From: Metarhizium brunneum
Lineage: Eukaryota > Ascomycota > Sordariomycetes > Hypocreales > Clavicipitaceae
DNA: 64,000 bases
Reading direction: 5' to 3'
Assembly: GCF_013426205.1 (NCBI RefSeq)
Contig: NC_089422.1
Coordinates: 6,971,001 to 7,035,000, forward strand
Under the pieces are notes generated by a model. That model saw nothing but the letters and a program-made list of their open reading frames with translations, made no database searches and was not told the origin of the DNA. Positions 1 through 9,657 of this stretch are shown one piece after another (position 1 is the stretch's first letter; the number at the start of each line of letters is the position of its first letter). Made by a program: the position numbers and the translations under genes.

Positions 1-661
1 CGCCATCTCCCGTAGGTCTCGAGGGACTTCACCAACGCCCAGACCGGTAGCACTTCCCGTTTTGAGTTGTTGCTTCTTACGAACGGCTTGAAGCTTGGTT
101 GTCTTCTCTTCAACTCTCTGTCGGACGCCTCGGTCCCAGAAGTGGGCGAGCTGATACGGAACACGTTGAACTGGATGCGTCGGCCGAACCTCCCAATCTG
201 CAGCCGCCGGTGGCTGGACGTTGGGAACACCAACGAGCCGGTCTGGACGGTGTGGTAAGCAGCGGATTCGGCCTCAATCAAAAGACAAAGACGGCTGGAG
301 TATTACCATTTTCCCATCGCCGACGCTGGCGACTCCCTTCCTTACCCTTGAGCAATTCATCTCGGCGCTTCATGCTGTCGCGCCTCGAGGGGGGTCGACG
401 TGGGAGCGCATTTTCACCTCCAGCCTCGTTGAATGCAACGACACGCGTCTGCTTCTGTGTGGTTGCTTCATTGTCCAGTGGGATAGACAACGGAGTACCA
501 GTCCCACGCGCAACTGGGGACACGCTCAAAGATTGCAGTGCAGATACGGTCCATGCATCAATATCGATGGCGCCATTTGTGACAGGCGTGGACGGCGACT
601 GCAAATGGACAGGAATGTTGGTGTGTTCCTCTGGCGGAGGAACTGCACTGTAGATGGCCAT
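1..661 (-). CDS. R3H-associated N-terminal domain-like protein, 5' part (runs off the left edge)
   Basis: The start ATG is at 661. Exon 1 is 661-307, a 64-nt GT-AG intron is 306-243, and exon 2 runs from 242 to the window edge. Without the intron the frame hits a stop about 20 nt past the donor; with it the frame stays open to base 1. The visible ~199 residues contain a Ser/Pro-rich start, a basic KGKEGSRQRRRWEND block, and a W-E-V-x-P-T-H-P-V / V-P-Y-x-L-A-x-F-W-D-R-G-V segment followed by a Lys-rich helix and a GSATGLGVGEVPRDL segment. From memory of the family this resembles the R3H-associated N-terminal domain of fungal R3H single-strand nucleic-acid-binding proteins. The R3H domain itself would lie outside the window, so the family call is moderate; that this is a real gene is more certain. 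Confidence 0.6.
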
Positions 662-1722
662 GGAGATAGCGGACGGAGAGCCACAAAGAGAGAGCAGTGC
701 GCAGAGAGCGAATCAATGGACCAATTCGAGGGACAACGCGGATAGGCGTTCAGTCTTTGTCATAAGAGACCCCTGGAGCCGGCATATGTCGTCTTTAATG
801 ATGATTGTTGATACGCTCCAGGCTGCAACCAACGTGAGAGTGTCGTCGTGGTATCTATGGAGGGGCGGGCGCATCCTAAAGTACGGAGTAGGCTGTCACG
901 ACTCACAAGGATCGCAACTGCCATGCTGTGACTCGGCAGCGGGGCCTACGAGGTAAAACGCACGCTGTGATAGGCTAGTATAGGCCAACGATAGGCCCGA
1001 GATAATACATGTACCCCAGAGATCTGTCTGTCATCGGCGATTACGCTGTGCAAGTGTTTGGCCAAGCGCCTTTTTGGCGACGCACAAACACGACTATCAC
1101 CTACCTCATGGCTCTAGCGTTTTGACAGCCACGAATTGTGTTCCGCCCTACTCTCAGTCTGCCCAAAGATCAGGGCAGGAGCCCTCCAAAACGGGCGACC
1201 TTAATATTGACCATACTTGCTGCAGTACGCAGTACGTACATATTAAAAGCATCCTCCTAAAGTCGGAAAGTGAGATGCAAGCACTTAAAGCATGCCCCGC
1301 CAAAAGCAATGTGATACGTACCTTTGTCCAATCGTCATGTCACCAGCCTGACTGGCCTTCACATCAGTAGTTTGAGGAACATGCATAAGTGCTTATAACT
1401 GATCAAAACTGACTCTATTGTAGACTGGGCTCCTGTCTCTATATGACCAATCTCGCCAGTCACGTCAGAGACGGGACAAAGCCATCCTTTCTTCCCGTGG
1501 CAGACGATTGGCTAATGCAGATGTCCCATAACTCCAATAGATTTGGCAAAACGAGAGAATGCAGTTTCTTGGATCTAGTGAAACAACGCAATGCATTTTC
1601 TTTCCATTTATGTCTTCTCGGGAATGCGCATGCCCATAAACAGGAGCAATTATTACAAGAGAACGACCAAAGAACGACAAATCGCGAATTCCCTTGCGTA
1701 CAGTCCAGAACCCAGGCTTTTT
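662..1722. other. Intergenic, no gene seen
   Basis: Short ORFs on both strands show no recognisable protein pattern. One exact copy of the dispersed 9-mer TACGGAGTA lies at 882-890. The stretch separates the 5' end of the R3H-type gene from the 3' end of the PQ-loop gene. Confidence 0.5.
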
Positions 1723-2969
1723 CTAGCGTTTCTTGGTAGTTCGATAATTCTTTCGAGGATTTCCAATACCGCCGGGGCGTAATAAAGGCTGGTTCTCCCG
1801 TTCAATAGCCCTTTGCTCTCGTTCCTGAATGTCGTCCAAGTCTTCTTCAGTTTCAGCGTATCGCTCCGGATGTCCCGTGAAAGGGCCCGGCAAGCCTCGT
1901 TCCCATCCCTCGGAATAAGTCCTGCTAGCCAGTGAAGGTCGTGGTGGCGCTGAATTTTGCAGGGAGGAGTACGTGCCGTCGGCATTTTGATTCGACTGTT
2001 GGCGTTCATGATGTCGCGCCGCCATCTCGTAGTAGATACCAAGTACTAAGACGCAGCCTTGCATGATGGCTGTCAGGAGATAAATCGCCCATGTACTCCA
2101 CCCTTTTGGACCAAGCCTGGCATAGAGGCTTGCGGCAAATAAGAGGCCTCCGGGAGTCTGGATGCACATCATCGGAATGCTCAAGCTCCCAACATGTTTC
2201 AAGTGATACGTGGTCCAAATCTGCGGAAAGTATTGAATTGCTGCCAACACTGTAGCCATAACCCCCAAGAAGTTTGCCCAAGCTGTCAGATGGTTCGGCA
2301 AAGCAATTGTAAAGATGCCAGTGATGATGACTACCAGCAGGCCGTGCACGACACAGGCAAGGCCGACACCGACCGCGGTCTGCCATTTTGGAGATTCTCC
2401 TGCAAGCTCCTCAGAAGGTATAGTCGCATCTCGGTATCGAAAGAATATAAGAAATAGAACGAGTCTAGAGCCGCCATTGGGTCAATAAAAGAAAACTTGG
2501 TCAAGAAACCAAAGCAAGAGTTCCAACACCACCAAAACGAACGGAGGACGAATTACACATACATGAGCGTGAAACAGACCCACTGCGTACCAAGCTGAGC
2601 AACGCCCAATAATCCAGCAGTGCACTGAAATGCTTCTAATTCTTTGCAGCATCCTATGGCAGCCCTGGACTGCGGAACAGTCAAGATGTTGGCAAAGCCT
2701 GAGGTGGCGGACGTGGTTCCGAGCAAAACAAAGTAGGGGGAGATACCTTCCGCCGTTCCTCGGGAAATGATTCGATAATGCTGTGGAAGATATGATATTA
2801 AGAGGCCAACTAAAATAAGGCTATTGAAGGACTGCATGTCAGTAACTTTCGACCTGGGTTAGGCTGAAGGGCATGGTAGTGTAACATACATAGATATTAC
2901 GAGTTCGAGGTAAGAGGGATCCTTGAGTGCCTCGCATTCAGAATTCCTATACGAAAGTAGAGATTCCAT
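1723..2969 (-). CDS. PQ-loop repeat (cystinosin/SWEET-like fold) membrane protein
   Basis: Three exons give 359 residues: 2969-2901, 2831-2563 and 2464-1723 (introns 69 and 98 nt). The two PQ-loop signatures are visible: SYLPQHYRIISRGTAEGIS in exon 2 and QYFPQIWTTYHLKHVGSLS in exon 3, each in a hydrophobic hairpin. About seven membrane segments are expected for this fold. The last third is a hydrophilic cytosolic tail rich in Ser, Glu and Arg. Joining exon 2 to exon 3 restores a complete membrane segment (FTLILVLFLIFF), which supports the splice. Fungal PQ-loop proteins include vacuolar basic amino acid and cystine transporters (established for Ypq-type and cystinosin-type members); the substrate here is unknown. 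The first-exon junction uses a GTAATA donor and is the least certain. Confidence 0.85.
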
Positions 2970-4474
2970 ATTGGCCACCCGACCCTCGCATAGAGGAGAT
3001 ATTATTTCACCGTGTGTTGGATTGTTTCTGTTGCTTCGCGTCGGGTTGATATGTGGGCAGGCAATGCGCAACTCTGGATATTGGCGGTTGCGTAGGATGG
3101 TCAAGGAAACCAAAATGCGGTAGTTTTCGGATGTCTTAAAATCGGCTAATTCCGAGTACAGGGCGAGTTATATCAACGGACAGAACGCGTCAAGGCAGCA
3201 CGAAAACATGTTTGTCCGTGAGATTGAGGCAATGGATGAAACGTGGTCGAGGAAAATGGTGCGGGTAAGCGTGAGGCCGATGAATAGATCCAGAGGCCGC
3301 AATAATTCCGAAGCAGCCTGTGCAGTGAGCGACAACTGAGCCGGAAGCTGTTGAAGCTTTCGAATGGTGGAGTCGGGCAGCTGGTGAGGCTCGAAGTTGG
3401 AGGAGAAAGATTGATATGGGGATATGGGGATATGGGTCGGGTTGAGGTGACATCCAGAAGGACCAGACATACAGGCTCGCAGCCACCTGGCCAAGGACGA
3501 CTGAAGGGCAGAGGCGGCCGTGGACAAGGCACCTGGGACATCCGGAGGCTATGAAGCACCAAACAAGCACCTGAGGGGATGTGACGCAGGAGGCAGGAGC
3601 AGGAGTCAGGACCCACCTGCCTGATCGCGCCGACGTCGTCGTGTGGCTCCGTCGTGGCAGCGTGGGCTCGCAGCTATCCTTGCCAGGACGACTGGCTTGC
3701 TGCAGTGTTGATGGCGCTGCAGCGGCTCGAGCGGTCCGACTCCGTCCGAGTGGTCTTTGGCCAGGTCTGGGGCTCTTGCGCACCAAGCAAGTGCGGTCTT
3801 GTACATGGGTCCTGCCTAACGTGGGAAGCACTCCAGTACTAGCCATCCAACATCACCTGCACTCCGTACTCTGTCCACTTATATCCTCTCATTCAGAACA
3901 GGACCTGGTTTCCTATGCATCGCGAGCTGGTTGTTGGCTCAATAGAGCGATCCAGCAACACACGACACACGATTTTTAGACTCACATGCCCAAGTCGGCA
4001 CTAACAGTGCAACAGCGCCGTATGACGCGACTAGCTCCTGCCCTAGTCAATAAGTACCGTGGGTCTTTCCGAACAGGACCATCTCGTGCTGGCCAATGTG
4101 GCTTGCAGGTGACAGAGAGCCTGGACTTGCCAAAAATATCTCGAACCAAACCTTGGATGTCATTGTCAGCACTGCAGTACTCTCACCTTTGTGCTCCTGA
4201 TCATGATAATTATTAAGTACATTGACTTACTGTTAGTGTTGAATCCCACACCCATTTCTCAATGGCGAGCAAAAAGCATTCCATGCTGCAAAAATTCTGC
4301 ATCAACGGGCATTGAAAGTATGTGAGGACCTGCACGAGAGGGGCCATTTGTGATCACACTGTGCGGTGTTCGGCTGCACCTCCTAAAAGTCAGTCTGGTG
4401 TCCACCAGACATCTCCTGGTCTCTGCATTCGTACATTACATCGCATCCAAGATGCTTAGCACGAGGAACAGACA
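2970..4474. other. Intergenic, GC-rich in the middle, no convincing gene
   Basis: The stretch between the start of the PQ-loop gene and the start of the WD40 gene is presumably their divergent promoter region. A 218-codon minus-strand ORF (3190-3846) is low in complexity and matches no family I know. A tandem 8-mer lies at 3413-3436. An ACTCCGTAC variant of the dispersed motif lies at 3861-3869. Confidence 0.5.
3413..3436. repeat. Three tandem copies of GATATGGG
   Basis: The 8-mer GATATGGG is repeated three times without interruption. It is a short microsatellite-like repeat with no evident function, inside the intergenic stretch upstream of the PQ-loop gene. Confidence 0.9.
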
Positions 4475-5788
4475 ATGGAGCATGAATCAGTACCATTAGT
4501 TACATGTGGACAAGCCGATGATGGCACAGAAACACAGATGCCCAAGACGCAATTATTGGCGCAGCACTTCGCGAACCCTCCAGCAGCATGCTCGAGGCCG
4601 TCTTCTAATCGGGTCTTCTACTCTTCTGCACAATGGACAACGGATGGCACAACAATAATCACGGGATCTTCTGACAATTCTGTCTCGTCCTTTGTCCTGC
4701 CCGCCGATCTATTGGATTTCGACAGCGGCACTCGCCAATTGGAACCCCAGGCGAAAATCAAGTTACCTGAACCAACTCAAGTCATAGCACCTGCTCCGTT
4801 CTTCTCCCTGTCTGAAGCGGCTTCGCAAACATTCCTTGTTGGGTGTCGAGATCATCCTCTGCATATTTATCATGCCTTTCCGGACGATCCTCGCTCTGCC
4901 CCCATCGGTCATTACAAGTTAATCCGGCACGAAACAGAGCAGTACATTGTACCGGCCTCACTGGTGTGGCAGTATCCCGGTACTCACTTCATATGCGGTT
5001 CTGCCAACCGCCTGGACTATTTTGACGTATCGCGTCATGGATCGGATGGACCTGTGTTAACAGTACCTACCATCCCCTCCAAGAGGCATATCTCCAAGGG
5101 ACACGGGGTGGGTATGAAAGGAACCGTTTCCGCTCTGGGTGTCTCACCCCCGGATGTTAATGGGCATCCTCTTGTTGCTGCCGGCACATGGACACGTTGG
5201 ATGGGATTGTACGATCTCCATCGCTCGGACGGCGCAGTTGCTAACTGGCGAATATCGGAATCCGATTTACCAGGTTCGTCAGACTCCTATGCCGGACAGG
5301 GAGTCGTACAAGTGCTATGGAGTCCCTGCGGTCGCTACCTTATCATCAACGAACGACATGCGGATGGCTTATTGGTCTATGATATTCGAGGTTCGGGAAG
5401 GTTGCTCAGCGTCTTGGCTGGCCGAAAGAATTCGTCGCAGCAGAGACTGAACTGTGACGTCTTTCCAGGCAGCCAATACGGGAACGGAGGTTTTGAGGTG
5501 TGGGCTGGCTCTCAAGATGGCTCTGTAATTGTTTGGGACCAAGTCGGACTGACTGCAGCAGAAATGCAGCCGTCATGGAGTTGGAATCCTCATAATTCTC
5601 CGGTCTGTGCCTCAATCTTGCACCATAGCGGATCAGTTGTCGCCACCTGTTCTGGAGGTTGGGAGCATTCCGATGTTAATGATGAATATGATGCTGTTGA
5701 TGCGTACGCTGCGCAGGGACGGAGCTGCAAAATTTTGGAGGAGTCAAGTCTTAAAGTTTGGTCGCTCGGTGGCGGTGTGGTAGGGTGA
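4475..5788 (+). CDS. WRAP53/TCAB1-like WD40 repeat protein
   Basis: A single-exon frame of 437 residues. WD40-type blades can be followed from about residue 45 (FYSSAQWTTDGTTIITGSSD) through VVQVLWSPCGRYLIINERHADGL near 275 to SSLKVWSLGG at the C-terminus. The blade order and the motifs LVGCRDHPLHIYHAFPD and SALGVSP resemble the WRAP53 (TCAB1)/Swt21 family. In animals TCAB1 binds CAB-box small Cajal body RNAs and telomerase RNA; yeast Swt21 is linked to splicing. The role in filamentous fungi is inferred from family membership only. The first ATG is used; no signal peptide or membrane segment is visible. The gene stands alone on the plus strand, and the next coding-like sequence is the DJ-1-type relic about 280 bp downstream. 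Confidence 0.8.
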   Translation: MEHESVPLVTCGQADDGTETQMPKTQLLAQHFANPPAACSRPSSNRVFYSSAQWTTDGTTIITGSSDNSVSSFVLPADLLDFDSGTRQLEPQAKIKLPEPTQVIAPAPFFSLSEAASQTFLVGCRDHPLHIYHAFPDDPRSAPIGHYKLIRHETEQYIVPASLVWQYPGTHFICGSANRLDYFDVSRHGSDGPVLTVPTIPSKRHISKGHGVGMKGTVSALGVSPPDVNGHPLVAAGTWTRWMGLYDLHRSDGAVANWRISESDLPGSSDSYAGQGVVQVLWSPCGRYLIINERHADGLLVYDIRGSGRLLSVLAGRKNSSQQRLNCDVFPGSQYGNGGFEVWAGSQDGSVIVWDQVGLTAAEMQPSWSWNPHNSPVCASILHHSGSVVATCSGGWEHSDVNDEYDAVDAYAAQGRSCKILEESSLKVWSLGGGVVG

Positions 5789-6065
5789 CATGACACGACG
5801 TGAAATCTTCACGGGTATTCTAGCAAAGGATATTTCTCAATACGGGGCAAGGCAACCGCAGCTCATGGATGTTCGAAACTATCGATTTGGTGCTTACGGA
5901 TTAGCAAGTACGGTGTAGAGGATGTTGAACATACGACCCCAGTCGGAACTACCAACACAATACTCTTATTAAGAGGTACTCTGGGTGCAGGCTCATGAAG
6001 ACGGAGGCAATATAAACTGCACTTGAGTTCTATCAAAGAACACATATTAGTGAGGTTTAACACCT

Positions 6066-6611
6066 GTGCCTAATCAGCCCATCGTCACAACGGCTTGGTG
6101 CACTACAACCGGCGACATAGCTCCGATTCACTTCGGTTATCTTGTTTGTCATCATCAAGTCATCGACATAGTTGGTGCAACTGATCTCCTCCACCCCACA
6201 GGCAGGAGAGTTATAACGGCTGGGGAAACTTTTGGGCCCCTCGACGATGATACCCTTGCTCGCGCACCAGAATTTGTCTTCCACCATATCGGACTGATCT
6301 GTGACCTCGTGCATCTTCTGGCCAGCGATATTACGATCGTGCCTACCGCGACTATTGACGAGTGCCCAGGGCTGGATTGCCTCTTCATAGGTGGGCCAAA
6401 TCCTGCGTATTTTGAATTGCACCCGCAAGGCGACGGCTTCATCCGTCGCCATGTAGCTGCAGGTAAGCTGTTTTTCTCATCTGCACTGGAACGACAGACC
6501 TTGCTTCCACGGGCGTCCTGGATGGCAACTATCAATGACGTCGAATACAATACCGTAGGACTATGCGAGGGAGCATATTCGACTGAGTTTGCTGGGGGTT
6601 TGCAACATTGA
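6066..6611 (+). pseudogene. DJ-1/PfpI (class I glutamine amidotransferase-like) pseudogene
   Basis: The frame encodes recognisable DJ-1/PfpI sequence: a GYLVxxxQVIDIVGATDLL start, a HHIGL..VHLLASDITIVP middle, and the nucleophile-elbow approach CLFIGGPNPAYFELHPQ ... FIRRHVAAGKLFF. Just after this, the expected cysteine motif is present only in another frame (ICTGTTDLASTGVLDGN, about 6478-6530). The first frame then resumes with ATINDVEYN. Two opposite small indels within about 60 nt therefore remove the catalytic cysteine from the open frame. The tail after VEYN is unrelated to the family, and the product (181 residues) is shorter than the usual 220-240. No intron restores it; the GTAAGC at 6462 sits inside conserved coding sequence. 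The start is also poorly defined. Confidence 0.7.
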
Positions 6612-7282
6612 CGACTTGATAGAATGTACAAAGGCCCTGCCCAAGTTTACGGATCGCACTACTAAGTTGCTAACTTGAAAAGAAAGCAAAAAGCGTGGCT
6701 TTATCTAAATCACCAGACCCCGCGGCCGGGTCCCGCCCAAGCGCAGCTACTTACACTACTAACCCAAAATTGCAACATGATCAGGCACGAGAATACATGG
6801 CTGGTTCGCGCCGTCCTCCTTACGGACAGGTAGCCGGGGACATTTCTCTTCGTCCTCTTGAGACAAACGCATGTGCAAGATCTTGATTTCGATACCAGCT
6901 CAACTAATGGCCCAAATCACAATATAGGCCTAGCAAGGTCGTGTAAGTCGTGTAAGCAGCTTGCCGCAATCAAAGGTGCGCCAACTCACTTGACAAACCA
7001 AGTAGATGTATTATTCCAGCAGAACTACTAGTTCAGCATCCTTCAGCTACATTTGCCTAGGTACTTATGCATTAAGCTCTCGACATGTCCCGCCGTTGGG
7101 ACACCGGCGCAAGTAGTTCCGCCGGCATGTCATATAAACTTCGACGCCGCATACACGTCTAAAAAGCAAGGCCTACGTTTACTGTTTTTCTGTCGTTCTC
7201 TCTCTTTACTCTTTATTCTTCATTCTCTATTCTTTTAATACTCCACCCCTTGTCACCTACTGGGTAACAAAACAGCCTCAAA
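6612..7282. other. Intergenic; upstream region of the GH35 gene
   Basis: No gene is seen. The last 150 bases before the ATG are pyrimidine-rich (TTTCTGTCGTTCTCTCTC type tracts near 7190-7230), as is common upstream of fungal start codons. A CCTAGGTAC half-palindrome lies at 7056-7064. Confidence 0.5.
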
Positions 7283-9211
7283 ATGCACCTCGTCCGGGTC
7301 GTGCTCGCCGTCATGGCCCTCGCCGTGCCAACGTGGACGACACCACCGCCGGCTGCATTCGGCCACAACGGCACCGACTTCCTCCTCCGCGGCAAGCCCT
7401 TTGTCATTATCGGCGGACAAATGGATCCGCACAGAGTACCATTCGACTACTGGCGGCGAAGAATCATCCTCGCCAAGGCACTGGGCATCAACACCATCTT
7501 CAGCTCCATCTTTTGGAACGAGATGGAGCCGGAGAAGGGCAAATGGGCCAGCAAGCAGCCCGCCAACAACCTCACCCACTTCTTAGATATTGCCAAGGAA
7601 CAAGGCCTGTATGTGGTCCTCCAGCCGGGACCATACGTCGGCGGTGCGCGGGAATGGGGTGGCCTGCCATACTGGCTCTCGCGGATTCCCGGCCTCAAAG
7701 TACGAAGCTACAACGAGCCATTCCTCAACGCCACCAAGAGCTACTTCACCCGGCTGGCCAAGGACCTGGCCCCTTGGCAAATCACAAAGGGAGGCAACGT
7801 CATCATGGTCCAAATCGAGAACGAGTACGGCTCCTACGGCGCCGACGTGCGGTATAAGGAAGCCCTGCGCAACATGGCCGCCTCCCTCTTCGACGTGCCC
7901 CTGTACACCGCCGACGGCAGAGACAAGCTCTTGCTCGAAGACGGCCAGACCTCGCGTGTGCTCTCCGTCGTAAAAGGCGGGCCCCAAGGGTTCCCTCTGC
8001 GAGACGAAGCCGTCACCGACAAGTCGTCGCTGGGCCCCCATCTCGACGGCGAAGCACACATCTCGAAACCACTCCAATGGGGCCCCGAGGCAAAACACTA
8101 CGCCATGGACACCGACCAGCCCAGTTTCGTCGAGAGCTACATCCGCAACCTGGGCATGACCCTGTCGGCCAACAACTCGATCAACATGTACATGTTCCAC
8201 GGCGGCACAAACTTCGGCCTCAGCGCCGGCTCCCTATACACGGGGAACAGGACGACCCCCTGGGCAAACAGCTACCACGGCGAGTCCCTGCTCGACGAGG
8301 CAGGCCGCACCACGCCTCTCTACCACATCATCCGCGCCGAGATCCTCAAATACCTCCCGGACGCGAGCGCCATCCCCCCGCCCCCGAATAACCTGCCGCT
8401 CTTGCAAATCAACGAGTTCAAGCTGGAGCCCTACGCATCCATCCTCCACACCGTCACCTACACCAAAACCCGCAAGATGCCAGTGTACATGGAGACGCTC
8501 AAGCAGGGACAAGGCCTCATCCTATACGAGCACAAGGTGCTCGCCGCCGCAAACGGCACGCTCGAGGCCGGCGACCGCCCCCGCGACAGAATCATCGTCT
8601 ACGTCAACGGCCTGCGCAAGGGCATCATCGACAGCTTCCACGCGTGCCCTGCCACCGTGAAGCTCTCCCTGCAGGCAGGCGACATCCTGCAGCTGCTGGT
8701 CGAAAACGCCGGGCGCACCAGCCACTGGCGCAAAGGATCCCGCGAGCCCAACCTCATGGACGATCCGTTCAAGGGCATCAACGGGTCCGTGACGGTGGGC
8801 TCGTCCGTCCTCCGCGGCTGGAAGATCCGACAGATCCCGTGCAAGGAGCCGCCCATCCTCAAGAAGCCCATCGGGGGGTCGATCCAAAAGGGAATTCTGC
8901 CCGTGTACTACAAGGGCAGATTCAAGCTTCCGCATCTGGGACCCGGCGAGTTCTACGCCGGAATGGACACGTACTTGACCATTGAGGGGGGCACCAGGGG
9001 TATCGTCTGGGTCAACGGCTTCAATTTGGGTCGGTACTGGGTCTCCGGGCCGCAGCAGTCGTTGTATGTGCCGGGTGCTCTGTTGAATCCGGGCCACTCC
9101 AACAAGATTCATGTTTTGGAGCTCACACCTTGGAATATGACTTTGACCGCAAGAGGGGAGACCACGAAGACGTGGGAGAACCGTCCCGACCCGGAGGCGC
9201 CACAATCATGA
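7283..9211 (+). CDS. Secreted glycoside hydrolase family 35 (beta-galactosidase-like) protein
   Basis: An intronless frame of 642 residues. A signal peptide is evident (residues 1-19, MHLVRVVLAVMALAVPTW). The GH35 barrel follows: FLLRGKPFVIIGGQMDPHR near 33-51, IFWNEMEPEKG near 77, LQPGPYVGGAREWGGLPYWL at 113-132, and the acid/base motif VQIENEYGSY with Glu181. MYMFHGGTNFG (303-313) is also typical. C-terminal jelly-roll signatures such as GIVWVNGFNLGRYW are intact. Oddity: the nucleophile block S/T-E-F-[WY]-x-G-W is not present; at its expected place is SKPLQWGPEAKHY with Glu269, preceded by an insertion of about 20 residues. The enzyme may therefore be altered or inactive. Typical substrates would be terminal beta-galactosides outside the cell. 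GC content is higher than in the flanks. Confidence 0.88.
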   Translation: MHLVRVVLAVMALAVPTWTTPPPAAFGHNGTDFLLRGKPFVIIGGQMDPHRVPFDYWRRRIILAKALGINTIFSSIFWNEMEPEKGKWASKQPANNLTHFLDIAKEQGLYVVLQPGPYVGGAREWGGLPYWLSRIPGLKVRSYNEPFLNATKSYFTRLAKDLAPWQITKGGNVIMVQIENEYGSYGADVRYKEALRNMAASLFDVPLYTADGRDKLLLEDGQTSRVLSVVKGGPQGFPLRDEAVTDKSSLGPHLDGEAHISKPLQWGPEAKHYAMDTDQPSFVESYIRNLGMTLSANNSINMYMFHGGTNFGLSAGSLYTGNRTTPWANSYHGESLLDEAGRTTPLYHIIRAEILKYLPDASAIPPPPNNLPLLQINEFKLEPYASILHTVTYTKTRKMPVYMETLKQGQGLILYEHKVLAAANGTLEAGDRPRDRIIVYVNGLRKGIIDSFHACPATVKLSLQAGDILQLLVENAGRTSHWRKGSREPNLMDDPFKGINGSVTVGSSVLRGWKIRQIPCKEPPILKKPIGGSIQKGILPVYYKGRFKLPHLGPGEFYAGMDTYLTIEGGTRGIVWVNGFNLGRYWVSGPQQSLYVPGALLNPGHSNKIHVLELTPWNMTLTARGETTKTWENRPDPEAPQS

Positions 9212-9657
9212 TGTGATGATTGCTTCATAGAGTGGTGACCTCGAAAAACACGACTCAGAATAGGACGAGGTTAGGTGGGGGGAGAGAAGGGACATGAAAT
9301 AAGGTCGTGTATTTGCTGCTGTAGGCCCTCAGAGAAACACTGTGCTTAAAAAATATACAATTAACAGCCTCAAATCCCAAGTGGGCCTCAACAAAAAAGC
9401 TTCTGTTCTGTCTGTATACCGACTGACTCGACGAAACCGAATTTCCAACACTAACCATTGGAATGATTAATTACTCTGATATAATGTCCTCGTTGGTGAT
9501 GACCTTTTGAAAACCATGTTGTGGGACGCCATGTCCAGTGCTCTTTCATCCACGATAACGCCTCTGCTCCACGCCAATAGCAAGTTTTATTTTAACCCAA
9601 GCAAAAGAACCCAAAAGCAAGTTCGTTAAAAGGGGGGGAAGGGGTGCTCCCTTTGAA
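9212..9657. other. Convergent 3' region between GH35 and the Cys-rich protein gene
   Basis: This stretch holds the 3' flanks of two convergent genes. No ORF with a recognisable pattern is seen, and no specific element was found. Confidence 0.5.

Noticed and set aside
3190..3846. 218-codon minus-strand ORF
   Set aside because: Low-complexity, Pro/Ser/Arg-rich, overlapped by equally long frames on both strands; no family pattern or intron-supported extension.
6459..6540. GTAAGC at 6462 in the DJ-1 relic as an intron donor
   Set aside because: It lies inside the conserved VAAGKLFF coding segment, and no acceptor restores both the cysteine motif and the downstream frame.
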